Shown piece after piece: positions 33,052 through 41,325 of a stretch of 64,000 nucleotides of DNA. Where the stretch lies: the NCBI RefSeq assembly GCF_001937665.1, contig NZ_MSKL01000009.1, forward strand, positions 36,075 to 100,074, written 5' to 3'. Position 1 is the stretch's first letter. Each line of letters opens with the position of its first letter. The notes below the pieces were generated by a model. That model had not been told where the DNA came from and ran no database searches. It worked only from the letters and a program-made list of their open reading frames with translations. This stretch comes from Actinomyces oris (GTDB lineage: Bacteria; Actinomycetota; Actinomycetes; Actinomycetales; Actinomycetaceae). The translations under genes and the position numbers were made by a program.

Positions 33052-35177
33052 GCACCCACGACACCACGCAGCACGCCCCCGGGCATTCGCAGAGTTGCGA
33101 GCAGCCCTACGACGGCGCCGACTGTCACTGCGGCTCGGGAAGCTCCAAGACCCTGGTGACCGGCGCCCCGCGCGTCGCCCTGGCGGGTGCCCCCAATGCC
33201 GGCAAGACCTCCATCTACAACGCCCTGACCGGCCTGCACGCCAAGACCGGCAACTACCCCGGCGTCACCGTCCAGCGATCGCTGGGTACCTGCAAGGTCG
33301 GTGGTAAGACCCTGACCATCGAGGACCTGCCGGGCGCTTACTCCCTGGACCCGATCAGCCCCGACGAGCAGATCGTCCACGACGTCCTCACCGGGACCTC
33401 GACCACGGTCAGTGCCCCGGATGCCCTGGTCATCGTCGTCGACGCCACGACGCTGCAGCGCGGCATGAACTTCATCGCCGAGGCCCTCGCCCTGGAGCTG
33501 CCCACCTGCCTGGTGGTCACCATGACCGACGAGCTCAGCCGCCGCACGGGCCGACTCAACGTCGCGGCCCTCGGACACGCCCTGGGCATCCCCGCCGTGC
33601 GAGTCATCGGTCACCGCGGCGTCGGCATGCCCGACCTGCGCGCCCAGCTGGCCCAGGTCGAGAACTGGCAGCGCACCCCGCTGCCGCCGCCCACCGACCC
33701 CGACGAGATCACCTCCTGGGCCGACTCGGTGCTGGCCGCCGCGGACTACCAGGCGCCCCAGAGCGACCAGATCACCTCCGCGGTCGACAAGGTCCTGCTG
33801 CGGCCCGTCCCCGGCACCATCGTGTTCTTCACGATCATGTTCCTCTTCTTCCAGGCGATCTTCACCTGGGCGGCGCCCTTCCAGGACGCCGTCGAGGGCG
33901 GCTTCGGGTATCTGGGCGGGCTGGTGCACGGCTGGCTCGACGAGTCCCACCCGCTCATCGCCGGGCTCCTGGGAGACGGAATCATCGGGGGTGTGGGCTC
34001 GGTGCTCACCTTCATCCCCCAGATCATCATCATGTTCCTCATCATCGCCGTCCTGGAGGGCGTGGGGTACATGTCCCGAGCCGCCTTCCTCATGGACAAG
34101 GTCATGAGTATCGCCGGGCTGGAGGGACGGGCCTTCGTGGCGCTGCTGTCCTCACTGGCCTGCGCGATCCCCGGGATCATGGCCACCCGCACGCTGCCGT
34201 CCACGAAGGACCGGGTGGCCACGATGCTGGCCGCACCACTCATGACCTGCTCGGCCCGCCTGCCCGTCTACGTCATCATGATCTCCTTGACGGTCGACGG
34301 CAACGCCAAGGTCGGCCCCTTCGGAACCCGCGGCGTGGTCATGTTCGCCCTCTACCTGCTGGGCGCGGTCTCCGCGATGGCGGCCGCCTGGGTGGTCAAG
34401 CAGCTCACCGACCGCGGCAGCGTCCTGCTGCCCTTCTACATGGAGATGCCGCCCTACCGCATGCCCCGCGTGCGCACGGTCCTCATCATGGTGTGGGACG
34501 CCTGCAAGGGCTTCCTGAAGAAGGCCGGCACGATCATCACCCTGACCACCGTCATCCTGTGGGTGCTGCTCAACGTCCCCATGCGCTCGGACGCCCAGTT
34601 CGAGGCCTTCTGCGCCTCCGACACCCAGTGCGCCGCCATCTCGGCGGCCGTGGAGAACCCGGAGTCGTCCACCGTCAAGGGGGATGACGGCGAGGTCATC
34701 ACCGACCCCGAGGAGCTCGGCAAGCTGCTGGAGGCTCAGAAGACCTCCTACACGATGGACAACTCCTGGGCGGCCAAGGGAGGCAAGGTGGTCCAGCCGG
34801 TCTTCGAGCCGCTGGGCTTCGACTGGCGCATCAACGTCGCCACCCTGTCCTCGCTGGCGGCGCGCGAGACCTTCGTGGCCACCCTCGGGCAGATCGCCGC
34901 CGCCGAGGACCCCGAGGACCCCGGCGCCCACCTGGCCACGATGACCTACCAGAAGGACACCCTGACCAACAAGGCAGGCGACCAGTTGTTCAACCCGGCC
35001 ACCGTCATCGCGGTCCTCGTGTTCTTCGTCTACGCCCTGCAGTGCATGGCCACGGCCGGTGCGATGCGCCGCGAGACCGGCACCTGGAAGTGGCCGATCA
35101 TCGCCTTCACCTACATGTTCGTCATGGCCTGGGTCATGGCGGCAATCAGCCGCGCACTCGTGGCCGCCTTCATGTAG
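33048..35177 (+). CDS. feoB: Ferrous iron transporter FeoB (copy 1)
   Basis: A 709-residue Fe(II) transporter with an N-terminal G domain and a membrane permease. The unusual leader (residues 1-35) is Cys-rich (SCEQPYDGADCHCGSGSSK). G1 is GAPNAGKTSIYN at 47, G3 is DLPGAYSL, and the G4 position reads TMTD at 158-161 instead of NxxD. The permease part carries the conserved SLACAIPGIMATRTLPS and a loop with DDGEVITDPEELG before the last segments. It is translationally coupled to feoA and followed by a NifU-like gene. It is very similar to the second copy at 36422-38521. Confidence 0.95.
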   Translation: MSTHDTTQHAPGHSQSCEQPYDGADCHCGSGSSKTLVTGAPRVALAGAPNAGKTSIYNALTGLHAKTGNYPGVTVQRSLGTCKVGGKTLTIEDLPGAYSLDPISPDEQIVHDVLTGTSTTVSAPDALVIVVDATTLQRGMNFIAEALALELPTCLVVTMTDELSRRTGRLNVAALGHALGIPAVRVIGHRGVGMPDLRAQLAQVENWQRTPLPPPTDPDEITSWADSVLAAADYQAPQSDQITSAVDKVLLRPVPGTIVFFTIMFLFFQAIFTWAAPFQDAVEGGFGYLGGLVHGWLDESHPLIAGLLGDGIIGGVGSVLTFIPQIIIMFLIIAVLEGVGYMSRAAFLMDKVMSIAGLEGRAFVALLSSLACAIPGIMATRTLPSTKDRVATMLAAPLMTCSARLPVYVIMISLTVDGNAKVGPFGTRGVVMFALYLLGAVSAMAAAWVVKQLTDRGSVLLPFYMEMPPYRMPRVRTVLIMVWDACKGFLKKAGTIITLTTVILWVLLNVPMRSDAQFEAFCASDTQCAAISAAVENPESSTVKGDDGEVITDPEELGKLLEAQKTSYTMDNSWAAKGGKVVQPVFEPLGFDWRINVATLSSLAARETFVATLGQIAAAEDPEDPGAHLATMTYQKDTLTNKAGDQLFNPATVIAVLVFFVYALQCMATAGAMRRETGTWKWPIIAFTYMFVMAWVMAAISRALVAAFM

Positions 35178-35262
35178 GTGGAGAGCAGCACGGACCAATG
35201 ACCAGCACGGCGCCCCCGTCGGTGGCGGGGGCGCCCAGGACAGCAGGAGAGGTGAGGCAGTA

Positions 35263-35799
35263 GTGCCCGTCGTCCCCACGCACCCGACAACCACGCCGGA
35301 CCCCGACGTGCTGCGGTGGGTCATTCCCGACGGCCTGCTGCCCTTCACCGGGGAGGTCGCCCAGGCCCCGACGCTTCTCCAGAAGCTCATGGACGACGGC
35401 ACCCTGCGCTCCGTGAGGGTCGACGGCGGTGGGGTGCTCACCCTCCTGGGGGCCGGCCACGACTGGCGCACGGAGGGGGCCCGGGTGCGATCCGCGCTGG
35501 TAGACGCCCTGGGCGCCCCGAAGTCGTGGAAGGGCGCCTCCAGCGCCCATGCCTCCGGCCCCGACGACGCCCTGGAGGCCGCCGCCCGACAGATCGCCGG
35601 CGGCTCACTGGGGACCTTCGTCAACAGCCACGGCGGCGCACTCGTGGTGCAGTCGGTGCGCGACGGCGTCGTCGAGATCGCCATGGAGGGCGCCTGCGAC
35701 CACTGCCCGGCCGCGGAGATCACGATGCACGCGCGCTTCGAGCACCTGCTGCGGCGCCGTTGCCCCTGGCTGGTCGAGGTCCGCCGGGTCGACGAGTAG
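35263..35799 (+). CDS. NifU-like iron-sulfur scaffold domain protein in feo operon
   Basis: A 178-residue protein. Its C-terminal half is a NifU C-terminal (Nfu) domain: GTFVNSHGGALVVQSVRDGVVEIAMEGAC followed by DHCPAAEITM, giving the cluster-binding CxxC at GACDHCPAA. The N-terminal half resembles the N-terminal scaffold region of Nfu proteins (TLRSVRVDGGGVLTLLG). The GTG at 35263 follows GGAGAGGTGAGG. Its place 85 bases after feoB suggests it receives or buffers imported iron, which is an inference. Confidence 0.85.
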   Translation: MPVVPTHPTTTPDPDVLRWVIPDGLLPFTGEVAQAPTLLQKLMDDGTLRSVRVDGGGVLTLLGAGHDWRTEGARVRSALVDALGAPKSWKGASSAHASGPDDALEAAARQIAGGSLGTFVNSHGGALVVQSVRDGVVEIAMEGACDHCPAAEITMHARFEHLLRRRCPWLVEVRRVDE

Positions 35800-35821
35800 T
35801 CCTTCTCCGAGCAATCCGTCA

Positions 35822-35889
35822 CCGAGCCGGGTAATTGTCGCGCAGCCCCACCTTTTTCCGCCCGGCTGCGCGAGAAGTGCCCGGCTCGG
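35822..35889. repeat. Nested-hairpin intergenic repeat, family 2 (copy 3)
   Basis: Outer arms CCGAGCCGGG (35822-35831) and its complement (35880-35889); inner arms TCGCGCAGCC and GGCTGCGCGA. It closely matches copy 1 at 16551 except for the inner loop. It separates the two feo operons and may terminate the first. Confidence 0.8.
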
Positions 35890-35953
35890 CGCGTTGTGCG
35901 GCGTGGGCATCCCACCCCTGATCTGTGTCGGTGACACCCCAAAAACCTGACGA

Positions 35954-35971
35954 TAACTAAGCCTCACCTTA
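35954..35971. promoter_or_regulatory. DtxR/IdeR-like iron box upstream of second feoA
   Basis: Read on the minus strand the box is TAAGGTGAGGCTTAGTTA, which agrees at 13 of 18 positions with the iron-regulator consensus TTAGGTTAGGCTAACCTAA. It overlaps a TAGACT -10-like hexamer at 35970-35975, a placement expected for iron-dependent repression. Confidence 0.6.
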
Positions 35972-36047
35972 GACTGTCATGGTCGGTGCGCGAGCCCGCA
36001 TCACGACCGAGCACAGACTTAAGGATCCGAGGAGCTCCGAGGGCAAC

Positions 36048-36425
36048 ATGGCGACTGCAGTCTCACACCACGGCACGACGACGCCGGCCGGCACCGGCGA
36101 CACCCCGCCTTCCACCCACACGTCCCTGTCCGATCTACGCCCGGGCACCAGCGGACGAGTCATCGGCCTGCAGGAGAACACGGCCGACGACCCCATCGTC
36201 AATCGGCTGAGCAACCTGGGCTTCGTGCCCGGCCGGACCGTGACGCCGTTGCGCCGCGCCCCGCTGGGCGACCCGGTGGTCTACCGCGTCGCCGACTACG
36301 AGCTGTGCCTGCGACGCCAGGAGGCCCGCATGGTCCAGGTCGAGGTCCTCACCGAGGCCGACATCGTCGAGCCCCTCACCGAGGAGCAGGCCGACGCACC
36401 CGTGCGTCAGGAGCAGCGCCCATGA
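36048..36425 (+). CDS. feoA: FeoA-family ferrous iron transport protein (copy 2)
   Basis: A 125-residue FeoA protein with LSDLRPGTSGRVIGL, LSNLGFVPGRTVTPLRRAP and DYELCLRRQEARMVQV, nearly identical in its core to copy 1 but with different N- and C-terminal extensions. The ATG at 36048 (MATAVSHHG) is chosen because GGAGCTCCGAGGG precedes it. The stop overlaps the feoB start (ATGA). Confidence 0.9.
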   Translation: MATAVSHHGTTTPAGTGDTPPSTHTSLSDLRPGTSGRVIGLQENTADDPIVNRLSNLGFVPGRTVTPLRRAPLGDPVVYRVADYELCLRRQEARMVQVEVLTEADIVEPLTEEQADAPVRQEQRP

Positions 36426-38521
36426 GTGACCACTGCGCAGCCTCCGAGGTCGCCGGCGCCCCCGACTGCCACTGCGGGTCCTCCAGCAGCAAGACCCTGG
36501 TGGTCGGCGCCGCCCGCGTCGCCCTGGCGGGCGCCCCCAACGCGGGCAAGACCTCCATCTACAACGCCCTGACCGGCCTGCACGCCAAGACCGGCAACTA
36601 CCCCGGCGTCACCGTGGCCCGCTCACTAGGGACCTGCCGGATCGGCGAGACCAACCTGACGATCGAGGACCTGCCGGGTGCCTACTCCCTGAACCCGATC
36701 AGTCCCGACGAGCAGGTGGTGCGCGATGTCCTGACCGACGCCTCGCAGAGCGTCTCCGTCCCCGACGCCCTCGTGGTCGTCGTCGACGCCACGACGCTAC
36801 GACGGGGGCTGAACTTCGTCGCCGAGGCCCTCGCCCTGGAGCTGCCCACCTGCCTGGTGGTCACCATGACCGACGAGCTCACACGGCGCGCCGGGCGCCT
36901 GGACGTGGCGGCCCTCGGGCAGGCCCTGGGGATCCCCGCCGTGCGGGTGGTCGGCAACCGCGGCATCGGGATCCCCGAGCTGCGCGAGCGCCTCACCGAG
37001 ATCTCCGACTGGCAGCGCCCACCGCTGCCCGCACCGACGGAGCCCACCGAGGTGGCCTCCTGGGCCGACTCCATCCTGAAAGCCGCCGACTACCAGGCGC
37101 CCCAGCAGGACCGCATCACGACCGCCGTCGACCGGGTCCTGCTCAACCCCGTCCTGGGGTCCCTGGTGTTCTTCGCCATCATGTACATCTTCTTCCAGGC
37201 GATCTTCACCTGGGCGGCACCCTTCCAGGACGCCGTCGAGGGCGGGTTCAGTGCCCTGGGGGAACTGGTGCACGGCTGGCTCGACGAGTCCCACCCGCTG
37301 CTGGCAGGGCTCCTGGGTGACGGGCTCATCGGGGGCGTGGGCTCGGTACTCACCTTCGTCCCCCAGATCATCATCATGTTCCTCATCATCGCCTTCCTCG
37401 AAGGCGTGGGGTACATGTCGCGCGCCGCCTTCCTCATGGACCGGATCATGAGTCGGGCCGGACTGGAGGGGCGGGCCTTCGTGGCACTGCTGTCGTCCTT
37501 CGCCTGCGCGATCCCCGGGATCATGGCCACCCGCACGCTGCCCAGCGCCAAGGACCGGGTGGCCACGATGCTGGCCGCCCCGCTCATGACCTGCTCGGCG
37601 CGTCTGCCCGTCTACGTCCTGCTCACCTCCATCATGGTGCCCGCCGACGCGAAGATCGGGCCACTGAACGCACGCGGAACCGTCATGTTCGCCCTCTACC
37701 TGCTGGGGGCGGTCTCCGCGATGGTGGCCGCCTGGGTGGTCAAGCGCCTCACTGACCGTGGCGGGGTGCTGCTGCCCTTCTACATGGAGATGCCGCCCTA
37801 CCGGCTGCCGCGGCCGCGCACGGTCCTCATCATGGTGTGGGACGCCTGCAAGGGCTTCGTGAAGAAGGCTGGGACCGTCATCGCCCTGACCACGCTCATC
37901 CTGTGGGTGCTGCTCAATATGCCGATGCGCTCCGATGAGCAGTTCAACGCCCACTGCTCCGCCAGCACCGAGTGCGCGGCCGTGTCCGCGGCGGTGGAGG
38001 ACCCGGCGTCGTCGACCGTCAAGGGGGATGACGGCGAGGTCATCACCGATCCCGAGGAGCTCGGCAAGCTGCTGGAGGCTCAGAAGACCTCCTACACGAT
38101 GGACAACTCCTGGGCGGCCGCCGTCGGCAAGACGGTTCAGCCGGTGTTCGAGCCGCTGGGCTTCGAGTGGCGCATCAACGTGGCGATCCTGTCATCGCTG
38201 GCGGCGCGTGAGACCTTCGTGGCGACCCTCGGGCAGATCGCTGCCGCCGAGGACCCTGAGGAGCCCAGCGCCCACCTGGCCACGATGACATATCAGAAGG
38301 ACACGCTCACCAACAAGGCCGGCGACCAGCTGTTCAACCCGGCCACCGTCATCGCGATCCTCGTGTTCTTCGTCTACGCCCTGCAGTGCATGGCCACGGC
38401 TGCGGCGATGCGACGCGAGACCGGCACCTGGAAGTGGCCGATCATCGCCTACACCTACATGTTCGTCACGGCGTGGGTCATGGCGGCTCTCACGAGGGGC
38501 GTCGTCGCCATGCTCATGTAG
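36422..38521 (+). CDS. feoB: Ferrous iron transporter FeoB (copy 2)
   Basis: A 699-residue FeoB, highly similar to copy 1 through the whole length. It has a shorter Cys-bearing leader (DHCAASEVAGAPDCHCGSSSS), G1 GAPNAGKTSIYN, G3 DLPGAYSL and again TMTD in place of NxxD at G4. The gate region SFACAIPGIMATRTLPS differs from copy 1 by few residues. The tandem arrangement suggests duplication followed by divergence of the leaders and some loops. ATG overlaps the feoA stop. Confidence 0.95.
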   Translation: MSDHCAASEVAGAPDCHCGSSSSKTLVVGAARVALAGAPNAGKTSIYNALTGLHAKTGNYPGVTVARSLGTCRIGETNLTIEDLPGAYSLNPISPDEQVVRDVLTDASQSVSVPDALVVVVDATTLRRGLNFVAEALALELPTCLVVTMTDELTRRAGRLDVAALGQALGIPAVRVVGNRGIGIPELRERLTEISDWQRPPLPAPTEPTEVASWADSILKAADYQAPQQDRITTAVDRVLLNPVLGSLVFFAIMYIFFQAIFTWAAPFQDAVEGGFSALGELVHGWLDESHPLLAGLLGDGLIGGVGSVLTFVPQIIIMFLIIAFLEGVGYMSRAAFLMDRIMSRAGLEGRAFVALLSSFACAIPGIMATRTLPSAKDRVATMLAAPLMTCSARLPVYVLLTSIMVPADAKIGPLNARGTVMFALYLLGAVSAMVAAWVVKRLTDRGGVLLPFYMEMPPYRLPRPRTVLIMVWDACKGFVKKAGTVIALTTLILWVLLNMPMRSDEQFNAHCSASTECAAVSAAVEDPASSTVKGDDGEVITDPEELGKLLEAQKTSYTMDNSWAAAVGKTVQPVFEPLGFEWRINVAILSSLAARETFVATLGQIAAAEDPEEPSAHLATMTYQKDTLTNKAGDQLFNPATVIAILVFFVYALQCMATAAAMRRETGTWKWPIIAYTYMFVTAWVMAALTRGVVAMLM

Positions 38522-38599
38522 GTGTGCGCCGGGGGCGCACACTCCCACCGACCCCGGCGCACACTCACGCACCCCCGCCCCCACACCACTCACCCCCAC

Positions 38600-38665
38600 A
38601 CACTTCGACCGAATCTTCATAAACGACGCGGCTCCGGGTCGTTTATGAAGATTCGGTCGAAGTGT
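38600..38665. repeat. Long-arm intergenic palindrome, family 3 (perfect copy)
   Basis: A 66-base element with perfect 28-base arms (38600-38627 and 38638-38665) beginning ACACTTCGACCGAATC, and a 10-base loop. It lies downstream of feoB copy 2. The other recognised copy is at 25217-25284. Confidence 0.85.
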
Positions 38666-38762
38666 TGAGCGAGTGCCAGCACCTGGCCGCTGCTTGCACC
38701 TCTGTCTCTTGCCTTCGCCTCCGCCTTCACCTCCGCGGCAAGCAATCGTCTAGGCTCGCGGC

Positions 38763-39263
38763 ATGGCGACTCCGGAGTTCATCGTCTCCCTGCGGCGGAA
38801 GATCGGGCACGACATGCTGTGGCTGCCGGGGGTGAGCATCGTCGTCGTCGACGAGGCCGGCAGGCTCCTGCTGGGGCGGCGCGCCGACAACGGACGGTGG
38901 GCGGTGGTCTCCGGCATCCCCGAGCCCGGCGAGCAGCCTGCGGTGGCGATCAGGCGCGAGTGCCTGGAGGAGACCGGCGTCGACGTGGAGGTGCTGGCAC
39001 TCACGAGCGTGACCGCGGGTGAGCCCTTCGCCTTCCCCAACGGGGACAACTGCGTGTTCATGGACATCAACTTCGTGGGGCGGCCGCGGCCCGGCAGCGC
39101 GGATCGCGCCCATGTGGCCGACGACGAGTCCACGCAGGTGGGCTGGTTCGCGCCGGACGCGCTGCCCGAGCCGCTGCTGAGCTCGACGCCCGGGCGCATC
39201 GAGGCGGCCCTGGCCTGGCTGGCCGACCCGACGTCGGGCGCGCGCTTCCACCCGGCGTCCTGA
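38763..39263 (+). CDS. Nudix hydrolase
   Basis: A 166-residue Nudix protein with an intact box: GIPEPGE, then REC and LEETGV, fitting Gx5Ex7RExxEExGx. An N-terminal segment RRKIGHDMLWLPGVSIVVVD precedes the domain. The substrate (nucleoside diphosphate derivative) is not predictable. The ATG at 38763 has no strong ribosome binding site. Confidence 0.92.
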   Translation: MATPEFIVSLRRKIGHDMLWLPGVSIVVVDEAGRLLLGRRADNGRWAVVSGIPEPGEQPAVAIRRECLEETGVDVEVLALTSVTAGEPFAFPNGDNCVFMDINFVGRPRPGSADRAHVADDESTQVGWFAPDALPEPLLSSTPGRIEAALAWLADPTSGARFHPAS

Positions 39264-39297
39264 CGCCGGCCGACGCCATCCGGACGGGGACAACGAC

Positions 39298-39434
39298 GGG
39301 GACATTCTGAGCGGCGGGGTGCCGTCTCTTCCGGCCGGGGACAACCTGCGCGTACGGGAACAGGAATTCTGTCCCCGCACGCGCGGACTGCCCCCACCCG
39401 CGGCAAAGTGTCCCCGACGGCGTCGAATGTCCCC
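39298..39434. repeat. Interspersed palindromic repeat, family 1 (copy 3)
   Basis: A 137-base copy, the same length as copy 1, with intact terminal inverted repeats GGGGACATTC/GAATGTCCCC. Its central dyad is CGCGTACGGG with an imperfect partner CCCGCACGCG around GAATTC. It lies between convergent Nudix and VOC genes. Confidence 0.8.
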
Positions 39435-39510
39435 GGCCGCAGGAGGGGTGAGGCAGTCGGTGGGGCCTGGTGGTGGATGCACCACTCGTGGAGGGACGAG
39501 ACCGGAGCGG

Positions 39511-40023
39511 TCAGGCCTCGGGAACCTCGATGCCGATACGCCGAAGGCTGTCGGCCTGCTCGCCGTTCGGGTCGAGGGGCCTGGCGGCGGTGAGGACGAC
39601 GCGCACGCCCTCGGGGGTGATGACCTCGACCTCGCAGGAGTTCCACGGGGTGATGCGTGGGCCGGTGACACTGCCCGGCCGGTGCTGTTCGCAGGCCTTG
39701 GCGATCTCGTCGATCTGGGACAGGACGCAGGAGAAGCTGACGCTCATCGAGGGGCCGGCGGCCGGGGAGGGCTCCTGCGGCGTCGGCACCAGGAGGACGT
39801 CCTGGAAGGCCCAGCGGCGCAGGTGCACCAGCTGGCCAGGAATACTGAACAGAGTGAAGAAGCCCAGCGCCTCAGTCCAGAAGTCGACCGAGGCATCCAG
39901 ATCCGACGTCGGGACGGTGACGAACATCGGCATGCCGTAGATGCCGCGGAAGGGCTCGGGCGGTTGGGCGTCCTCGCCGGGCGCGGGCACAGGGCTCATC
40001 TCGAATGCGTTGAAGGTGCTCAT
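39511..40023 (-). CDS. VOC-superfamily (glyoxalase-like) protein
   Basis: A 170-residue protein with the vicinal-oxygen-chelate pattern: PMFVTVPTSDLDASVDFWTEALGF, then LRRWAFQDVLLVPTP, and the second half CEVEVITPEGVRVVLTAARP. The role could be antibiotic binding, dioxygenase or glyoxalase; metal ligands are not obvious. The ATG at 40021-40023 (MSTFNAF) is preferred to a GTG seven codons upstream. Confidence 0.82.
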   Translation of the reverse strand: MSTFNAFEMSPVPAPGEDAQPPEPFRGIYGMPMFVTVPTSDLDASVDFWTEALGFFTLFSIPGQLVHLRRWAFQDVLLVPTPQEPSPAAGPSMSVSFSCVLSQIDEIAKACEQHRPGSVTGPRITPWNSCEVEVITPEGVRVVLTAARPLDPNGEQADSLRRIGIEVPEA

Positions 40024-40091
40024 GCGGGCAGCCTCGTCCCTCACGCTACGTGAGGGTCAAGGTGATCCGCGTGGCTTCTGGCCCCGTGGCC

Positions 40092-40360
40092 GGGGACATT
40101 CTGCGCGGCGGGGTGCTGTCTCTTCCGGCCGGGGACATCCTGCGCGTACGGGAACGGGAATTCCGTCCCCGTACGCGTCGATGGCACCCGTCGGAGGCAC
40201 AGTGTCCCCGACGGCGTCGAATGCCCCCATCACTACGAGGGGCCGCCTGCTCCTCGACCGGCCAGGACGCCGGCGCGGCCGCCCCCGCCAGCGCGAGGAA
40301 ACGTCACTCCGCGGGCGACTCAACGACGAGCGGCGCCTCACCGGGTGCACTCACCTCGGC
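40092..40360. repeat. 269-bp direct repeat, left copy, flanking the toxin-antitoxin pair
   Basis: Bases 40092-40227 are a family 1 palindromic repeat. The remainder, to 40360, is nearly identical to 41193-41325, including 57 bases that at the right copy encode the amylase C-terminus. Left and right copies have the same length with scattered single-base differences. This fills most of the gap 40024-40396. Confidence 0.9.
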
Positions 40361-40396
40361 TCAGGGCGTCTGCGCCACCCTTGGTATGATTCGGGT

Positions 40397-40624
40397 ATGA
40401 CTCAGAAGATCGCGGTAAGCCTCCCGGACGAGCAGGTCGTCTCAATTCGCCGCGCGGTCGCACAGGGCAGGGCACCGTCGGTGTCGGGATTCATCAGCGC
40501 AGCGGTCGCTCGCGCGCAACGGGAGGACAACCTCGCCCAGCTGTTGGACGACCTTGATCGCGAACTCGGCCCCGTCGACGACGCGGACCTGGCTTGGGCG
40601 GACAAGGCGCTGGGACTGGCGTGA
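40397..40624 (+). CDS. Antitoxin, ribbon-helix-helix (VapB-like)
   Basis: A 75-residue protein with an N-terminal strand-helix-helix pattern (KIAVSLPDEQVVSIRRAVAQG then SVSGFISAAVARA) and an acidic C-terminal tail (LLDDLDRELGPVDDADLAWADKAL) of the kind that wraps a toxin. The ATG at 40397 follows a short direct repeat GGTATGA/GGTATGA that may be the operator. It overlaps the toxin gene by 4 bases. Confidence 0.85.
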   Translation: MTQKIAVSLPDEQVVSIRRAVAQGRAPSVSGFISAAVARAQREDNLAQLLDDLDRELGPVDDADLAWADKALGLA

Positions 40625-41022
40625 CCGCCACCGGCAGGAGGGACGTCAAGGGCCTGACCCTCGACACCGGCGCGCTACTCGCACTTGAGCGCGGGGACTC
40701 GCGGGTCCGCGCGCTTCTTCGCCGGGCTCTGGAGACGGGCCTGCCCCTGAGCGTGCCGGCTGGAGTCGTGGCGCAGGCCTGGCGGGGTGGCCCTCGGCAG
40801 GCCCGAGTCGCACGACTGCTGGCGGATCCCAGCGTGCACGTGGCGCCGCTGGACGACACGACTGCGCGAGCCGTCGGACTGCTTTGCGGACGCAGCGGCC
40901 ATCGGGACATTGTCGACGTTCACGTCGCCCTGCTGGCGGAGGAGCAGGGGCACACCGTGGTGACCTCCGACCCTGAAGACTTGAGCGCCGTCTACCCCGG
41001 CCTCCCACTCATCACGGTCTAG
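40621..41022 (+). CDS. PIN-domain toxin (VapC-like)
   Basis: A 133-residue PIN-domain ribonuclease-type toxin. The acidic active-site candidates are LDTGALLALERGD near residue 15, GHRDIVDVHVALLAEE near residue 100 and TSDPEDL near residue 117. The GTG at 40621 overlaps the antitoxin stop. VapC proteins cleave RNA, often tRNA, when the antitoxin is lost. The pair lies between 269-bp direct repeats. Confidence 0.86.
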   Translation: MTATGRRDVKGLTLDTGALLALERGDSRVRALLRRALETGLPLSVPAGVVAQAWRGGPRQARVARLLADPSVHVAPLDDTTARAVGLLCGRSGHRDIVDVHVALLAEEQGHTVVTSDPEDLSAVYPGLPLITV

Positions 41023-41056
41023 ACGAGCGTCGCACATCCTGGCCGGCGACATCGAC

Positions 41057-41325
41057 GGGAACATTCTGCGCGGCGGGGTGCCGTCTCTTTCGGCCGGGGA
41101 CATCCTGCGCGTACGGGAACAGGATTGCTGTCCCCGTACGCGTCGATGGCACCCGTCGGGGGCACAGTGTCCCCGACGGCGTCGAACGCCCCCATCAGTG
41201 CGAGGGGCCGCCTGCTCCTCGACCGGCCAGGACGCCGGCGCGGCCGCACCCGCCAGCGCGAGGAAACGTCACTCCGCGGGCGGCTCAACGACGAGCGGCG
41301 CCTCGCCGGGTGCACTCACCTCGGC
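41057..41325. repeat. 269-bp direct repeat, right copy, overlapping the amylase 3' end
   Basis: It starts with a family 1 repeat (41057-41192, first end GGGAACATTC) and continues through 41325, so its last 57 bases are the 3' end of the amylase gene. It is the partner of 40092-40360. Confidence 0.9.
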
